From Begonia masoniana (Eukaryota > Streptophyta > Magnoliopsida > Cucurbitales > Begoniaceae): a DNA stretch of 64,000 nt. Every line of letters begins with the position of its first letter. Position 1 is the stretch's first letter. The DNA is taken from positions 12,852,095 to 12,916,094 of the forward strand of contig CM039509.1 in assembly GCA_022432975.1 (NCBI GenBank). Reading direction: 5' to 3'. The notes beneath the pieces are model-generated. The model was not told where the DNA came from and ran no database searches. It saw nothing but the letters and a program-made list of their open reading frames with translations. Positions 24,130 through 33,455 of the stretch are shown here, one piece after another. Made by a program: the position numbers and the translations under genes.

Positions 24130-24999
24130 CTATTCGGGAACTGGTAAGGGTTGTAATGTTCCTGAGGGTCTCTGATGTTCAGCTTTGACTTGCTGGCAGA
24201 CCAGACATGACTCCACATACTCCGCCACACTTCTCTTCATATCTGGCCACCAATAATGCTGCTTGAGATCCCTGTACAACTTCGTACTTCCAGGATGAAC
24301 AGAAAGTCTGGAGGAATGAGCCTCAGATAGGATCTCCTTCCTAAGCTCAGTATCAGCCGGAACAAACCATCTATTTCGAAACTTGAGAATTCCATCAGCT
24401 GAGCAGTTGAAATCCGACTTGTCAGTAGATTCTATGCACAACTTATACTTATTACACTCAGTGTCATTCATTTGAACTTCCTTTATTTTCTCCAAAATAG
24501 TTGGCCTCAAAGATATGGCTGAAAGCATGGCTGACACACTAGACACAGCTTCCAGGTTAAATCTTTGGAATTCTGTCTCTAAAGCCTTTGGTATGTCTAG
24601 AGTCAAAGCAGAAACTAAAGGGGTCACTCTACTCAAAGCATCAGCTACTACATTCGCCTTGCCAGGGTGGTACTTAATCTCAAAATCATAGTCTTTGACA
24701 AACTCTAACCACCTACGTTGCCTCATATTTAGTTCCTTTTGCGTGAAAATATATTTCAGACTTTTATGATCCGAAAATACCTCACAGGTTTGTCCATACA
24801 GGTAGTGCCTCCAAATCTTTAATGCAAAGACCACAGCAGCTAGTTCTAAGTCATGTGTACGATAGTTCTTCTCATGTGTCTTTAACTGTCTTGAGGCATA
24901 GGCTATTACTCTTCCCTCTTGCATCAAGACACAGCCAAATCCAACCTTGGATGCGTCACAGTAAATGCTAAACTTACCATTTTCTACAGGAAGTGTCAA
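24130..24999 (-). CDS. RNase H and integrase zinc domain in ancestral context (element E)
   Basis: 289 codons beginning after the stop that ends the reverse transcriptase frame. '[13 protein letters not shown]' carries the first catalytic Asp in its native setting; '[11 protein letters not shown]', 'FSDHKSL' and 'VVADALSR' carry the rest. The HHCC zinc domain follows ('[17 protein letters not shown]' to 'CLVCQQ'). It differs from units 1 and 2 by Met in 'WWPDMKRS' (Ile in the others); element F also has Met here, marking this as the ancestral unit. Ends at the recurrent TAG. Confidence 0.9.
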   Translation of the reverse strand: MTLPVENGKFSIYCDASKVGFGCVLMQEGRVIAYASRQLKTHEKNYRTHDLELAAVVFALKIWRHYLYGQTCEVFSDHKSLKYIFTQKELNMRQRRWLEFVKDYDFEIKYHPGKANVVADALSRVTPLVSALTLDIPKALETEFQRFNLEAVSSVSAMLSAISLRPTILEKIKEVQMNDTECNKYKLCIESTDKSDFNCSADGILKFRNRWFVPADTELRKEILSEAHSSRLSVHPGSTKLYRDLKQHYWWPDMKRSVAEYVESCLVCQQVKAEHQRPSGTLQPLPVPE

Positions 25000-25002
25000 A
25001 AT

Positions 25003-26283
25003 TTAAGCATTGGTCAGTTTATGTTTCAAGGTCTGGAAACTGGATTCACATTTATCAGTCCAATTATACTTCACATTCTTCCTTGTTAACATAATAAGGG
25101 GTGTGGCAATCTTTGAAAATCCCTCGATGAATTTTCTATAATATCCTGCTAATCCAAGGAAACTTCGGATATCAGTGGCATTCTTCGGTTGAGGCCATTC
25201 CTTAACTGCTTGAACCTTGGCTGGGTCAACAGATATCCCATCTCCAGAGATCACATGACCAAGAAAATGAACCTTGTCCAACCAAAACTCACACTTAGAA
25301 AATTTGGCATAAAGTTGGTGCTGCCTCAGTAATCCTAACACCAAGCTTAAGTGTCCTGCATGATCTTCCTTAGTTCTAGAATAGATTAGAATGTCATCTA
25401 TGAATACTATGACAAATTTGTCCAAAAACTCGTGAAACACCCTATTCATGAGATCCATGAAGGCTGCTGGAGCATTTGTCAAACCAAAAGACATAACCAA
25501 AAACTCATAATGTCCATACCTTGTGCAAAAGGCAGTCTTTGGGATATCTTCGGATTTTACCTTCAGCTGGTAGTAACCGGACCTAAGGTCAATCTTAGAG
25601 AAAACTCTTGCACCCCTAAGCTGGTCAAATAAGTCATCAATTCTCGGTAAAGGGTATTTGTTCTTGACAGTTAGCTTATTCAATTCTCTATAGTCTATGC
25701 ACATACGCATTGATCCATCCTTCTTTTTGACAAAAAGGACAGGTGCGCCCCATGGTGAAAAGCTAGGGCGTATGAACCCCTTTTCCAACAAGTCCTCTAA
25801 CTGTTTCTTCAACTCTTTAAGTTCTGTTAGTGCTAGTCTATATGGATTCTTAGATACTGGCTCAGCGTCGGGGTAAACATCTACCACGAATTCAATTTCC
25901 CTATCCGATGGCAAACCAGGAAGATCATCTAGAAATACTTCTGGAAAACCTTGGACAACTAAAACATCCTTGGGGTTCGATTTTTCTACAGTTTGTGTGT
26001 CTAAAACACTAGCCAAAAAGCACAAATATTCTCTGCAAGAGGAGGGTCTTGTGTTAATAAAAGTCATTACAGACATTTCCTTACTTTTCCTTGAGGCTTG
26101 AAAGGTGTGTTTCAAACTACCAGGGGGTTGGAAGCTAACTATTCCAGTCCTACAATCTATTGTGGCATGATGCTTAAACAACCAGTCCATTCCTAGGATT
26201 ACATCAAATCCTAATATATCCATAATTATAAGATCAATAGGTAGGCTTACACTCCCTACTAACACTTCACTGCCAAGCATCAC
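25003..26283 (-). CDS. protease C-terminus and reverse transcriptase (element E)
   Basis: 426 codons. Residues 1-60 finish the aspartic protease region ('DVILGMDWL' at 27-35). The reverse transcriptase runs from about 108, with '[13 protein letters not shown]', 'CIDYRELN', motif A D232 in '[12 protein letters not shown]', '[11 protein letters not shown]', and the active site FIDD at 295-298. It ends in TAA at 'KLTNA', where the family continues into RNase H. The upstream protease text (26280-26513) is in another frame, so one frameshift lies at about 26280. The first codon is GTG and is not a genuine start. All reverse transcriptase motifs are intact, so damage here is limited. Confidence 0.92.
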   Translation of the reverse strand: MMLGSEVLVGSVSLPIDLIIMDILGFDVILGMDWLFKHHATIDCRTGIVSFQPPGSLKHTFQASRKSKEMSVMTFINTRPSSCREYLCFLASVLDTQTVEKSNPKDVLVVQGFPEVFLDDLPGLPSDREIEFVVDVYPDAEPVSKNPYRLALTELKELKKQLEDLLEKGFIRPSFSPWGAPVLFVKKKDGSMRMCIDYRELNKLTVKNKYPLPRIDDLFDQLRGARVFSKIDLRSGYYQLKVKSEDIPKTAFCTRYGHYEFLVMSFGLTNAPAAFMDLMNRVFHEFLDKFVIVFIDDILIYSRTKEDHAGHLSLVLGLLRQHQLYAKFSKCEFWLDKVHFLGHVISGDGISVDPAKVQAVKEWPQPKNATDIRSFLGLAGYYRKFIEGFSKIATPLIMLTRKNVKYNWTDKCESSFQTLKHKLTNA

Positions 26284-26789
26284 TTGGTTGAGTGCATGCG
26301 TTCATCAGAAGGCAATGCAACATTATACACATGCATGGAAGGGGTGAACTGTACGTCTAACTTATCAGCAAAAGCAGATGCTATAAATGAATGTGTGGCA
26401 CCAGAATCTATTAAAGTAAAAGCAGGCACAGAGTTGATCAATATAGTACCTGACACCATAGCAGGCTGTTCCTCACCCGACTCCGTCATGGAGAATATTC
26501 TTGGTTTGATCATAGTAGGGCCACTCTTAGGAACCGGACAATCTCTGCTAATGTGGCCGACCTTGTTACAATTGTAGCATCTGGTGATTCTAGGCTTCGA
26601 GCACTCCTTGAACGTGTGTCCAACCTCCTCACAGTTGAAACACTTTCCAAGGCCCAGTCTGCATTCCCCCGGATGGTTCTTTAAACACTTAGGACACTGG
26701 GAAAATTTCCTGACATTCTGTACCTTTCCCCCTACTCCTTGGCTATTTTGGCCTTCACTTGGCCTCTTCGTTCCTCTTTGTTGGTGTGG
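26280..26789 (-). CDS. gag zinc knuckles and protease N-terminus (element E)
   Basis: An open frame follows directly in frame after the TAG that ends the gag segment at 26790. It holds two CCHC zinc knuckles, '[14 protein letters not shown]' and '[14 protein letters not shown]', used for RNA binding, and then the aspartic protease with active-site DSG in '[11 protein letters not shown]'. It ends at TGA after 'MHSTK' because of the frameshift into the reverse transcriptase frame. In the family gag, protease and pol are normally one long frame, so the TAG and the shift are defects. Confidence 0.85.
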   Translation of the reverse strand, partial: PHQQRGTKRPSEGQNSQGVGGKVQNVRKFSQCPKCLKNHPGECRLGLGKCFNCEEVGHTFKECSKPRITRCYNCNKVGHISRDCPVPKSGPTMIKPRIFSMTESGEEQPAMVSGTILINSVPAFTLIDSGATHSFIASAFADKLDVQFTPSMHVYNVALPSDERMHSTK

Positions 26790-27548
26790 CTAGTTAAACC
26801 TTTGTGGGACCTCCTTTGGTCTTGCACACTTTCCTTCAGCTTCTTCCACTTCCAAGGCAGTGGACACAACCTCACTGAAGGTCAAGCCCTTGATTCCACA
26901 AAATTTAACCCCACAGTAAATTTCTGGCTTCAGTCCATGCATAAACTTGAACACCTTATCCTCGTCCTTGTGAGCAAAATGCCCAGCAAACCTAGACAAA
27001 GACTCGAACTGCCTACTATATTCGGCCACAGACCCGGTCTGCTTCAGGTTCAGAAATTCTAACTTCTTCGCGGTCTGGACTGTGCTGTTGAAATACTTCT
27101 CATAGAAAATGTCCTTGAATCGGGACCAGGGCATTGCTAAAACGTCGGTGGTGGTCTCCATTGTCTCCCACCAGAGTTGTGCTTCGCCAGCCAAGTGAAA
27201 TGTTGCTAACGTGACCTTATCTCCTTCTCCTATGCTGGCGCACCTAAACATGCTCTCTATCTTCCTAAGCCACCCTTCAGCCACAACAGGATCAGATGAC
27301 TGACCATCAAACGTGGGTGGTCTTAGTCTCCGGAATCTATCCCCGGAATGCTCATTGCTAGAACACGAGTTGGCACTTCCTTGTACCTCCCGGTTCAGCA
27401 GTACTCCTAGTTGATCGGATTGCTGGCGCATTAGTTCTGCCTGCTGTCGCACTAGATCTGTCAACTGTCCGATTACACTAGAATCTTCTGCGCTTCCCGG
27501 AGTTGGTGTCTCTCTCTGCACTCTTGGCCTTCCCGGTCGTCTAGACAT
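26790..27548 (-). CDS. gag capsid protein, N-terminal 252 codons (element E)
   Basis: The ATG at 27548 is the first after the primer site, ~140 bases downstream of it. Basic, proline-rich start ('MSRRPGRPRVQRETPTPG'), a Gln-rich coiled-coil-like stretch at 25-50, 'RPPTFDG' at 77-82, and the retrotransposon gag core at about 90-215 with 'GEAQLWW' at 121-127 and 'GSVAEYSRQFESL' at 172-184. It stops at TAG after 'PQRFN' just before the zinc knuckles, which continue in the same frame. Confidence 0.9.
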   Translation of the reverse strand: MSRRPGRPRVQRETPTPGSAEDSSVIGQLTDLVRQQAELMRQQSDQLGVLLNREVQGSANSCSSNEHSGDRFRRLRPPTFDGQSSDPVVAEGWLRKIESMFRCASIGEGDKVTLATFHLAGEAQLWWETMETTTDVLAMPWSRFKDIFYEKYFNSTVQTAKKLEFLNLKQTGSVAEYSRQFESLSRFAGHFAHKDEDKVFKFMHGLKPEIYCGVKFCGIKGLTFSEVVSTALEVEEAEGKCARPKEVPQRFN

Positions 27549-27690
27549 TTTTGCTATATTCCTGCGCAGGGTTAACTATTTTCATAAACATCTAATTACT
27601 AAAGCTAACGTAAACACTTACAGTTGTTGGAGTACTCCCATGCAACGACTGGCATTGATGAGTAATCTTTTGAACGGTTTAACTGAATGT
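27549..27690 (-). other. untranslated leader of element E
   Basis: Noncoding sequence between primer site and gag start. A related leader is seen at about 1695-1735 and, noisy, at 14130-14270. No other feature was seen in it. Confidence 0.7.
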
Positions 27691-27702
27691 TCTCTGATAC
27701 CA
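27691..27702 (-). other. primer binding site, initiator tRNA-Met type (element E)
   Basis: On the minus strand this reads TGGTATCAGAGA, three bases after the end of the 5' LTR. It matches the plant initiator tRNA-Met 3' end complement (TGGTATCAGAGC) except for the last base. This fixes orientation and shows that 27706-29828 is the 5' LTR. Confidence 0.92.
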
Positions 27703-27705
27703 CAC

Positions 27706-29828
27706 TGTAACGCCCCGAGTTATCTGAACCCGGTTTGTCACACAAACTCTGTACATGACTAAAATTTCTACCATATTATTTTTTTTTAAATAAACTTGCA
27801 GCGGAAATCATTTGAACAAACTGAAAGCTAAACAAAATCATAAAAAGTGTTTGGATGATCGGGCGAAATGTTAGAAATATTCGTCCAAGAGAAAATAAGA
27901 GTTAAATCACGAATTTCTTTAAAAGTGGCGAAGGTCAAACGCATCCGCCGCTGAACCGAGTCAACGGAAGAGGCTGAAAACAGAAAACAAAAGACATCAT
28001 CCGGTCACAAGCGACAAAATATTCTCTACACCTTCCGATGGTTTTACTCACGACATCCACCGGTCGCTAAACGACAAAAGACTCCCTACATCATCAGGTG
28101 AATTTACACACGACATCCACCGGTGACTAAACGACAAAAGACTCCCTACATCATCCGGTGAATTTACACACGACATCCACCGGTGACTAAACGACAAAAA
28201 CTCCCTACATCATCCGGTGAATTTACTGAGACAACATCCGATAGACTTAAACTTACACCTTCCGATGACGTCCGCACGCATCTACCGATGAGTTTACTGA
28301 GACATCATCCGATGGCTTTTCTGAAGACATCTTTCGATGGACAACATAACTAAACATTTACCGATAGACATCATCTACCGGTAGAAAACAGAATACATTT
28401 CGACTACTCCTCACTATACATACACAACACCAATTATAGAAAGGAATTTGCTTACTTTTCCAAGACCATTCAGAAACAACTCAAACCATTACATTAATCA
28501 AATCAGTAAAAATAACATTAAAACTCGACATATCACTGGTTATCAGAAAATCTAAAAAAAAAAACGTGTTCAAAGTACTGAAACCACTATTGTTATGGAA
28601 ACTTAACATTTCTAAATTTCAAACTCTGTCAACTAAACATTCTCACCAACAAATATCAATTAAATCGCCTCATCAGTTCACCAGGTCCGTAGCATGAGTG
28701 TGCTCCCCCAACCAGTCTATCCCTCAATAAACTCAGAGGATTCACTTGCTGTCACTTCTTCACCTACATCACAAAACTCATCTATTAGCCTAATGCTAAG
28801 TAAGCAAAGCAATGATAGAAAGAAAAGAATGAAATGCCGAAACATAAATTCCTAAACATGCAATTTCTACTTTCTCCTCTCAGTTGTTCATGCGTTGTTT
28901 CTGTTCAGATCCCCCTGTGAAATTGGGAGTTGGATCAACTCTCTCAAAGTATAAATATCTACTGTCTCATTAAGGGTTGGATTAGCTCCCTTAACAGTAA
29001 GGTTGATTCACTGTTCAGATCCCCCTGTGAAATTGGGAGTTGGATCAACTCTCCCAAAGTATAAATATCAACTGTCTCATTAAGGGGCGGATTGTTTCCC
29101 TTAACAGTAAAACTGATTCACATAACTGTTTCAATATGTTCAATCCTTACCATGCCAACATGCATTCAAATTCATTTTCGTATACTTTTAAAACATGATG
29201 CATAACGCACAGACACATCCCAGTAAACACAATCCTAACGTTTTGTGATGTAGGCCCGAAGGCACAAGCAAACTTTACTTACCTGGCTCTCCTGGAAATG
29301 CTCGGTTTCAAACTACTTCAGAAGTCTGCTCACCTAGGTCATAGAAAGGATATCAATTAGATTTCTTCTAAGCTTCATTCTAATCTATTCAGGAAATCAT
29401 GGGAAACTAGCTTGGAAGATTAGTTCATGGTGCATTTCCGATTCAACACTACACCCGAGCTCAACTCTCTCACAGTATTCCTCGAAACTTCACACATTGT
29501 ACTCCCTCAGCTATCTAATTGTTAAAATCACAGACAGACTAAGAGAGATTACCTAGGTTGAAAGAGAATCGAGTGAGGAAGAAATCGCTCGAAGGTTTTC
29601 TGTTGAAGAGCTGAAGGCTGGGAGAGAAATAAGGGAATTGGTGGCGGCTACCGAGCACTAAACCCCAACTCACTAACCTTAAATACATTATCCATTTTTA
29701 AATCTCTAATTACCTTTCTGCCCTTGCCTAGTCATTTATTAACCTAATCAATAACTCCCCCAACCCTTCTATAAAAGTACATCATTAATAATAATTTAAA
29801 TTTTGACTCAATGGAACCGGGTGCTACA
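27706..29828 (-). repeat. 5' LTR of element E
   Basis: TGTAACGCCCC to GGTGCTACA, 2123 bp. It carries the ~60-bp tandem repeats (about 28025-28230, CATCATCCGGTGAATTTAC cores) and two ~110-bp blocks from 28904 and 29013. The target duplication CCACG follows at 29829-29833. The reading of these blocks as promoter-proximal is inference. Confidence 0.93.
28950..29067 (-). promoter_or_regulatory. duplicated TATA-like motif in element E LTR
   Basis: TATTTATA on the minus strand occurs at 28950-28957 and 29060-29067, once in each copy of a ~110-bp repeat. A TATA box is expected in the LTR that drives minus-strand transcription, but transcription starts cannot be seen, so this is only a candidate. 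Confidence 0.25.
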
Positions 29829-29833
29829 CCACG

Positions 29834-31803
29834 AACCAGCCTCCATTGACCCCTCCCTCCTCCTCCTTTCCATAGATTTTGCAAGAGATTAGGTGAGTTT
29901 TTGTTGGGGTTTTAGTTTAATGTTTGTTAGGGTTGATTTTTAAGGGTTTTATGGTGTTTTTGGAGGGATTGCATAGTGTTTGGAAACCCTAGTTCATGGA
30001 GTCCGAAAATTGTATTCCCTTTGATAGTTCTCTTCCTATTTTGTTGGTTTAAGTTTTAATTATATTGGTTTAGGTGGGTTATGGAGTTAGATTGAAAATT
30101 GGAAGTAAGTTTGGAAAAAAACCGGTTTTGTGCAATATGTGCACCGGTTTTGTGCAATATGTGCACCGGTTCTGTTTTCTGGAATTCGGGTTGGCCATTG
30201 AATTTATTTTGTTAATTTAATTGTTTCAATGGATAGTAGACGTGTAGAGGTTTCTAAATTGGGGTGGCACGTCGAAATCTGTTGAAAAATGAGGGAGTTA
30301 TGGCCGTTCGAAGTTGGACGTTGTAATTTTGGGTAAAAATCGGGTTTTGTGATTTTATGGTGAATTGTTGGTTAGTTTTGGTTTTAGAAATTGTTTAGAA
30401 TCCTTTAGAATTTTATGAGTGAATTGCTAAGTTATTTTCGATAATTGATAGGTTGTCGAACGTGTAATTCGATTGGACAAAGTGAACGAGAAAGTACCGA
30501 GACATCAGGTAAGTAGTGGATAGCTTGTGTTTTGCCTTCGGGCCTACACCATGGAACGGTAGGGAATTGTTTGCTTGGTTGTTTTGTTTTGTTTCGTGTT
30601 GAGCATTTTGTGTGACATGCATCATTGCTTTCTAACCACGAAATACTTGTTTTGAGCATCGTTTGCAAAATTTGAAAGTGAAATGTAAGATAAGAAAATG
30701 GATATGCAACCTGGTCTCGAGTAGAATAGCCTCGTCGAGCAAGTGGCTTGTTGTAGCACCCCGAGTGGGATCCTACGAGAGATACTATGCTAAATTACGT
30801 AATGTATCATGAGTATGAATGCCTCGACCTGCTCGTGCTGAAAAGCACACCGGGGATTCTGAATGCCTCGACCTGTTCGTGCTGAAAGGCACACTGGGGA
30901 TTCTGATTGCCTCGACTTGCTCGTGCAGGAAGGCACATTGGGGATTCTACGATCGACGAAGGAGGAGATTTGGTATGGCCGTCCCGGATTGTTTAGGATG
31001 TGTGCCTCCGATCTTGCTCTGTGGATTAAGGCGTGGCCGTCCTGGATTGTGTTGGGACGTGTGCCTACTTGATTCACACTCAAGTGAAAGTTAAATGCAA
31101 CCAGAATGAAAAGAAAACAATAGAGTGTGTAGAAACTATATTTTATGGTTGAGTTGAGCATGCATTGTTTTAAAGTGCATTTTTCCCTATTTGCTAAGCA
31201 TTAGGCTTACTTTTGTGTTCTATGGTGTAAGTGACGAGTATTACTCAGGTGAGGTAGAGAAGACAGCCCAGGACTAGGCAGCAGTCGGAGGAGTACGGAG
31301 TAAGCCGGTGCGGGCTATTGTCGGGGCGTCTTGGCCACTGTCTTCCTTAGATAGTTGTGAGAGGTTAATATTTTGATGTAAATAGTTGTGGTTGTTTTAA
31401 GTTGGGTTGGTGTTTTGAATTGTTTGAATATGGTGTATAAATTGTTTTGGGAAATGGTTTAAATAGTTTTTAAAATCGTTAGAATTGCAGGTTTTGGGAT
31501 TTTGATAATTTTAGGCATTATGCCGTCCATTTTGATTTTAAAATAAATAACGTCGGGTTTACGTTCTCTATTTTTTTTTTTTTTACATTATCTGTTTTAA
31601 GTCGGTTTTCCAAATTATTTTAACCCGACATTTTTCGACGTATTTTAAACGTATTTTAGTCATGTTTCCCAATAAATTTCTAGGGTTTGAAAAACCCGAA
31701 AATCGAGTCGAAAATTTATCGAAAATTATTTTAAATGTCGTTTTAAACGCGGATTAGGTTTGCAAAGTGACGCACCGAGTCGGGGCGGGTTCGGGGCGTT
31801 ACA
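29834..31803 (+). repeat. rest of element H 3' LTR, copy 2
   Basis: Continues the LTR begun at 17672 and ends GGGGCGTTACA at 31803, followed by target duplication ATTTT. No primer site follows, as expected for a 3' LTR. Internal repeats: a 24-bp motif twice at about 30129-30168 (GTGCACCGGTTTTGTGCAA), a 44-bp motif three times, and a 58-bp motif twice. Short frames crossing these repeats look non-coding. Confidence 0.8.
30821..30952. repeat. three tandem 44-bp repeats in element H LTR
   Basis: Units start at 30821, 30865 and 30909, each beginning GCCTCGAC(C/T)TG and ending GGGGATTCT plus a few bases. They differ by a few substitutions only. Two 58-bp repeats (GGCCGTCC(C/T)GGATTGT cores at 30976 and 31034) follow directly. 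Confidence 0.9.
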
Positions 31804-32167
31804 ATTTTCTTGCTAGTTATTCAACCTCCATGGAGAGAGGAAGATAAAGATTTAGTAAGATATGGATTCCACTTACACTCACAAAGAGTTGAATCAAAGA
31901 AACACAGTAAACACTTGGATATTACTCACAAAGGAGAGGACCACTTAAAAGAAACTTCAAGTTTGGAGAAAAAACACTTACACAATTTTGATCGATCATT
32001 TGCTGAAGATTACAAGCCATAGAGGTGGTTTAAATACCTCCATTAGAGAGCTCCCTAAAAGAGGCATTATATGTCATGCAAACAAAAGAGGGGAGAGGGG
32101 GTACTCAGCTAGGCTAGAAGCCGAGTTCCTAGAACAAAAAAGTAAATTCTTCTAATACCTATTCTCA
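31804..32167 (-). mobile_element. right flank of H: possible Copia-type LTR piece
   Basis: No gene. On the minus strand a TATTTAAA motif (about 32026-32033) is followed by text rich in TTGTGAGTG and TTTCTTTG motifs, resembling an LTR leader. The flank on the other side of H, seen in copy 3 (54420-54922), would continue it up to a primer-site-like motif at 54411-54419. I infer an older Copia-like LTR hit by H. The link rests on the ATTTT target duplication only. Confidence 0.35.
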
Positions 32168-32267
32168 NNNNNNNNNNNNNNNNNNNNNNNNNNNNNNNNN
32201 NNNNNNNNNNNNNNNNNNNNNNNNNNNNNNNNNNNNNNNNNNNNNNNNNNNNNNNNNNNNNNNNNNN
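32168..32267. other. 100-N scaffold gap
   Basis: Second placeholder gap. The sequence changes from element H flank to a dead reverse transcriptase across it, with no shared text, so adjacency is not supported by sequence. Confidence 0.99.
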
Positions 32268-32655
32268 AAGTGTGAATTTTGGTTAGACAAGGTTAATTTT
32301 CTTGGCCATGTAGTTTCTGCTAAGGGCATATCGGTGGACCCGGACCAAAATTCGGCAGTAAAGGATTGGGCCACAACACAAGAACGCCAGTGAAGCCGCA
32401 TTTTCTTGGATTGGCAGGTTTTTACAGAAAGTTCAGCAAGATTTTCTATTGACTAAGGCCCCTGACGATTTGACAAAGAAGGACAATAGTAGTTTTTTGG
32501 ACCAAGCTTGTGAGGATAGCCTTCCATACATTGATATGAGTTAACAACAGCCCCTGTTTTGACCCTTCCAACCGAAGAAGGAAATTTAGCGTATATTGTG
32601 ATGCCTCAAAGTTGGTGTTGGCTGTGTTGTTGATGCACTAGTGTAAAAGGAGGCG
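32268..32655 (+). pseudogene. decayed reverse transcriptase / RNase H fragment
   Basis: Plus-strand translation, shifting between frames, gives '[17 protein letters not shown]', 'GISVDP', 'FLGLAGFYRKF' and then 'YCDAS' near 32600: the end of a Ty3/gypsy reverse transcriptase and start of its RNase H. Stops and frameshifts occur throughout. It is cut at the gap on the left and runs into LTR text at about 32656, so most of pol is missing. Opposite in strand to element E. Confidence 0.8.
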
Positions 32656-32928
32656 ACCGACTAAAGAAGACAAATGGGCAGGAGAATCGCCTAGAGATTT
32701 CTGCCGATCGAGCTGAAGACCGAAAGGGAAAGAAAATGAGTAGTGGTGGCGGCTACCCTAAACCTCTTGCCTTAAATACATTATCCACTTTCAAATTTGC
32801 CAATTACCCTTATGCCCTTACTTACTCATTCTTCAACCTAACCTACATTATACTAAAGTTTCATTCATCGATTATACCTAATAGATTTATCTGTTATTTT
32901 AAATTCTTAAATAAAGTCGGGTGTTACA
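32656..32928 (-). mobile_element. LTR fragment related to element E
   Basis: 'GTGGCGGCTACCC' followed by 'CCTTAAATACATTATCCA' matches the right part of E's LTR (20150-20200), and it ends GTCGGGTGTTACA at 32928. Only the outer ~270 bp of the LTR remains, joined directly to the dead pol fragment. Confidence 0.6.
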
Positions 32929-33455
32929 GATGATTCATGTTTATGTTGTATCGAAAGATAAATATAAATTCTAAGATGCACGAATAATTAATCCGATTAA
33001 ATTGTTACAACATAGTTAGCATTAATTCGATTGACAATAAGAATAGGGCAATTAGGAAATTCAATGTTAGTTAAATTCCTTCAAGGTCGAGAGAAATTCT
33101 AAATTGAATTTACCTAGGCAATTCGAAAGAATCCTAGAATCATTTCGTTCTTGCTGTTCATAGACAATGCTGCAGAGCATTACCAAAGCATCAGTAGTAA
33201 AACTATTGTAACGAAGAAATCGATCCTAGCCAAGGCTTCATTTTATTGATTTTATCTCGTTTATCTTATTTTATTTTGTTACATCGTTATTCAGAGTTTA
33301 TTTCTAATTATTTTCATCTATCATTTTAATATTTTTATAAGATTTTTATAGCAATTAATTCAATTGAGAATATCCTCTTGGAATCGATACTTTACTTACT
33401 TATTACTTCGTTAGCGACACGTGCACTTGCATGAAAGTGTAGAAAATCACTAACA
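32929..33455. other. AT-rich stretch without gene
   Basis: No reading frame or RNA gene was seen. The closing text, 'GCGACACGTGCACTTGCA' at about 33413-33431, resembles wording found in plant retrotransposon sequence, but I cannot assign a family. Confidence 0.5.

Larger units (their letters stand above)
20901..24958 (-). repeat. three tandem in-frame 1353-bp copies of an RNase H-integrase segment
   Basis: Units are 20901-22252 (1352 bp, one base lost), 22253-23605 (1353) and 23606-24958 (1353). Each junction reads GGATGCGTCAAGACCAATC: RNase H text on the left and integrase text on the right, sharing GTCA. Since 1353 = 3 x 451, the reading frame is kept across junctions. The units differ at almost no base. 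One informative site (21533, 22885 and 24238 on the plus strand) is T,T,C, so the two left units share a derived state, and unit 3, next to reverse transcriptase, is the oldest. Confidence 0.95.
18237..29828 (-). mobile_element. element E: complete chromovirus LTR retrotransposon with triplicated pol segment
   Basis: Two LTRs of about 2.1 kb, a tRNA-Met primer site, gag, zinc knuckles, protease, reverse transcriptase, RNase H, integrase with a chromodomain-like tail, and a polypurine tract, all on the minus strand. Domain order PR-RT-RH-IN identifies Ty3/gypsy; the chromodomain-like end and long LTRs suggest the Tekay/Del clade (inference). Target duplication CCACG: intact at 29829-29833, read as TCCCG at 18232-18236 here, but intact at the same site in copy 3 (57223-57227). 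Several in-frame stops and frameshifts make it non-autonomous as read. Confidence 0.93.
3361..30206. repeat. direct tandem duplication, two ~13.4-kb copies (junction at 16785/16786)
   Basis: 3361-16785 and 16786-30206 carry the same elements in the same order, with the same internal breakpoints and the same element-E target site. At the junction the right end of copy 1 (ending GGCCATGAATTTA) runs straight into the left start of copy 2 (CTTGCTATGATGAGAG). In copy 2 the equivalent right end continues into new H sequence at 30207. The only shared bases at the joint are TTA. Copy 1 differs from copy 2 mainly by one- and two-base indels, so an assembly loop is as plausible as a genomic duplication. 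Confidence 0.85.
16808..31803 (+). mobile_element. element H, copy 2, split by element E
   Basis: Target duplication ATTTT lies at 16803-16807 and again at 31804-31808, so both outer ends are preserved. Contents: truncated 5' LTR, 3' end of the interior, polypurine tract at about 17658-17671, then a 3' LTR of 2535 bp (17672-18236 plus 29834-31803) interrupted by E. There are no gag or pol genes, so H is a deletion derivative. It must predate E, which sits inside it. Confidence 0.75.

Noticed and set aside
27691..27702. tRNA gene suggested by tRNA-Met-like sequence
   Set aside because: Only the 12-base primer-site complement is present, next to an LTR end; no tRNA arms. The same holds at 47955.
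30790..31161. 123-codon minus-strand and 91-codon plus-strand frames
   Set aside because: They cover the 44-bp and 58-bp tandem repeats of H's LTR; the repeated peptide text follows the DNA repeats.
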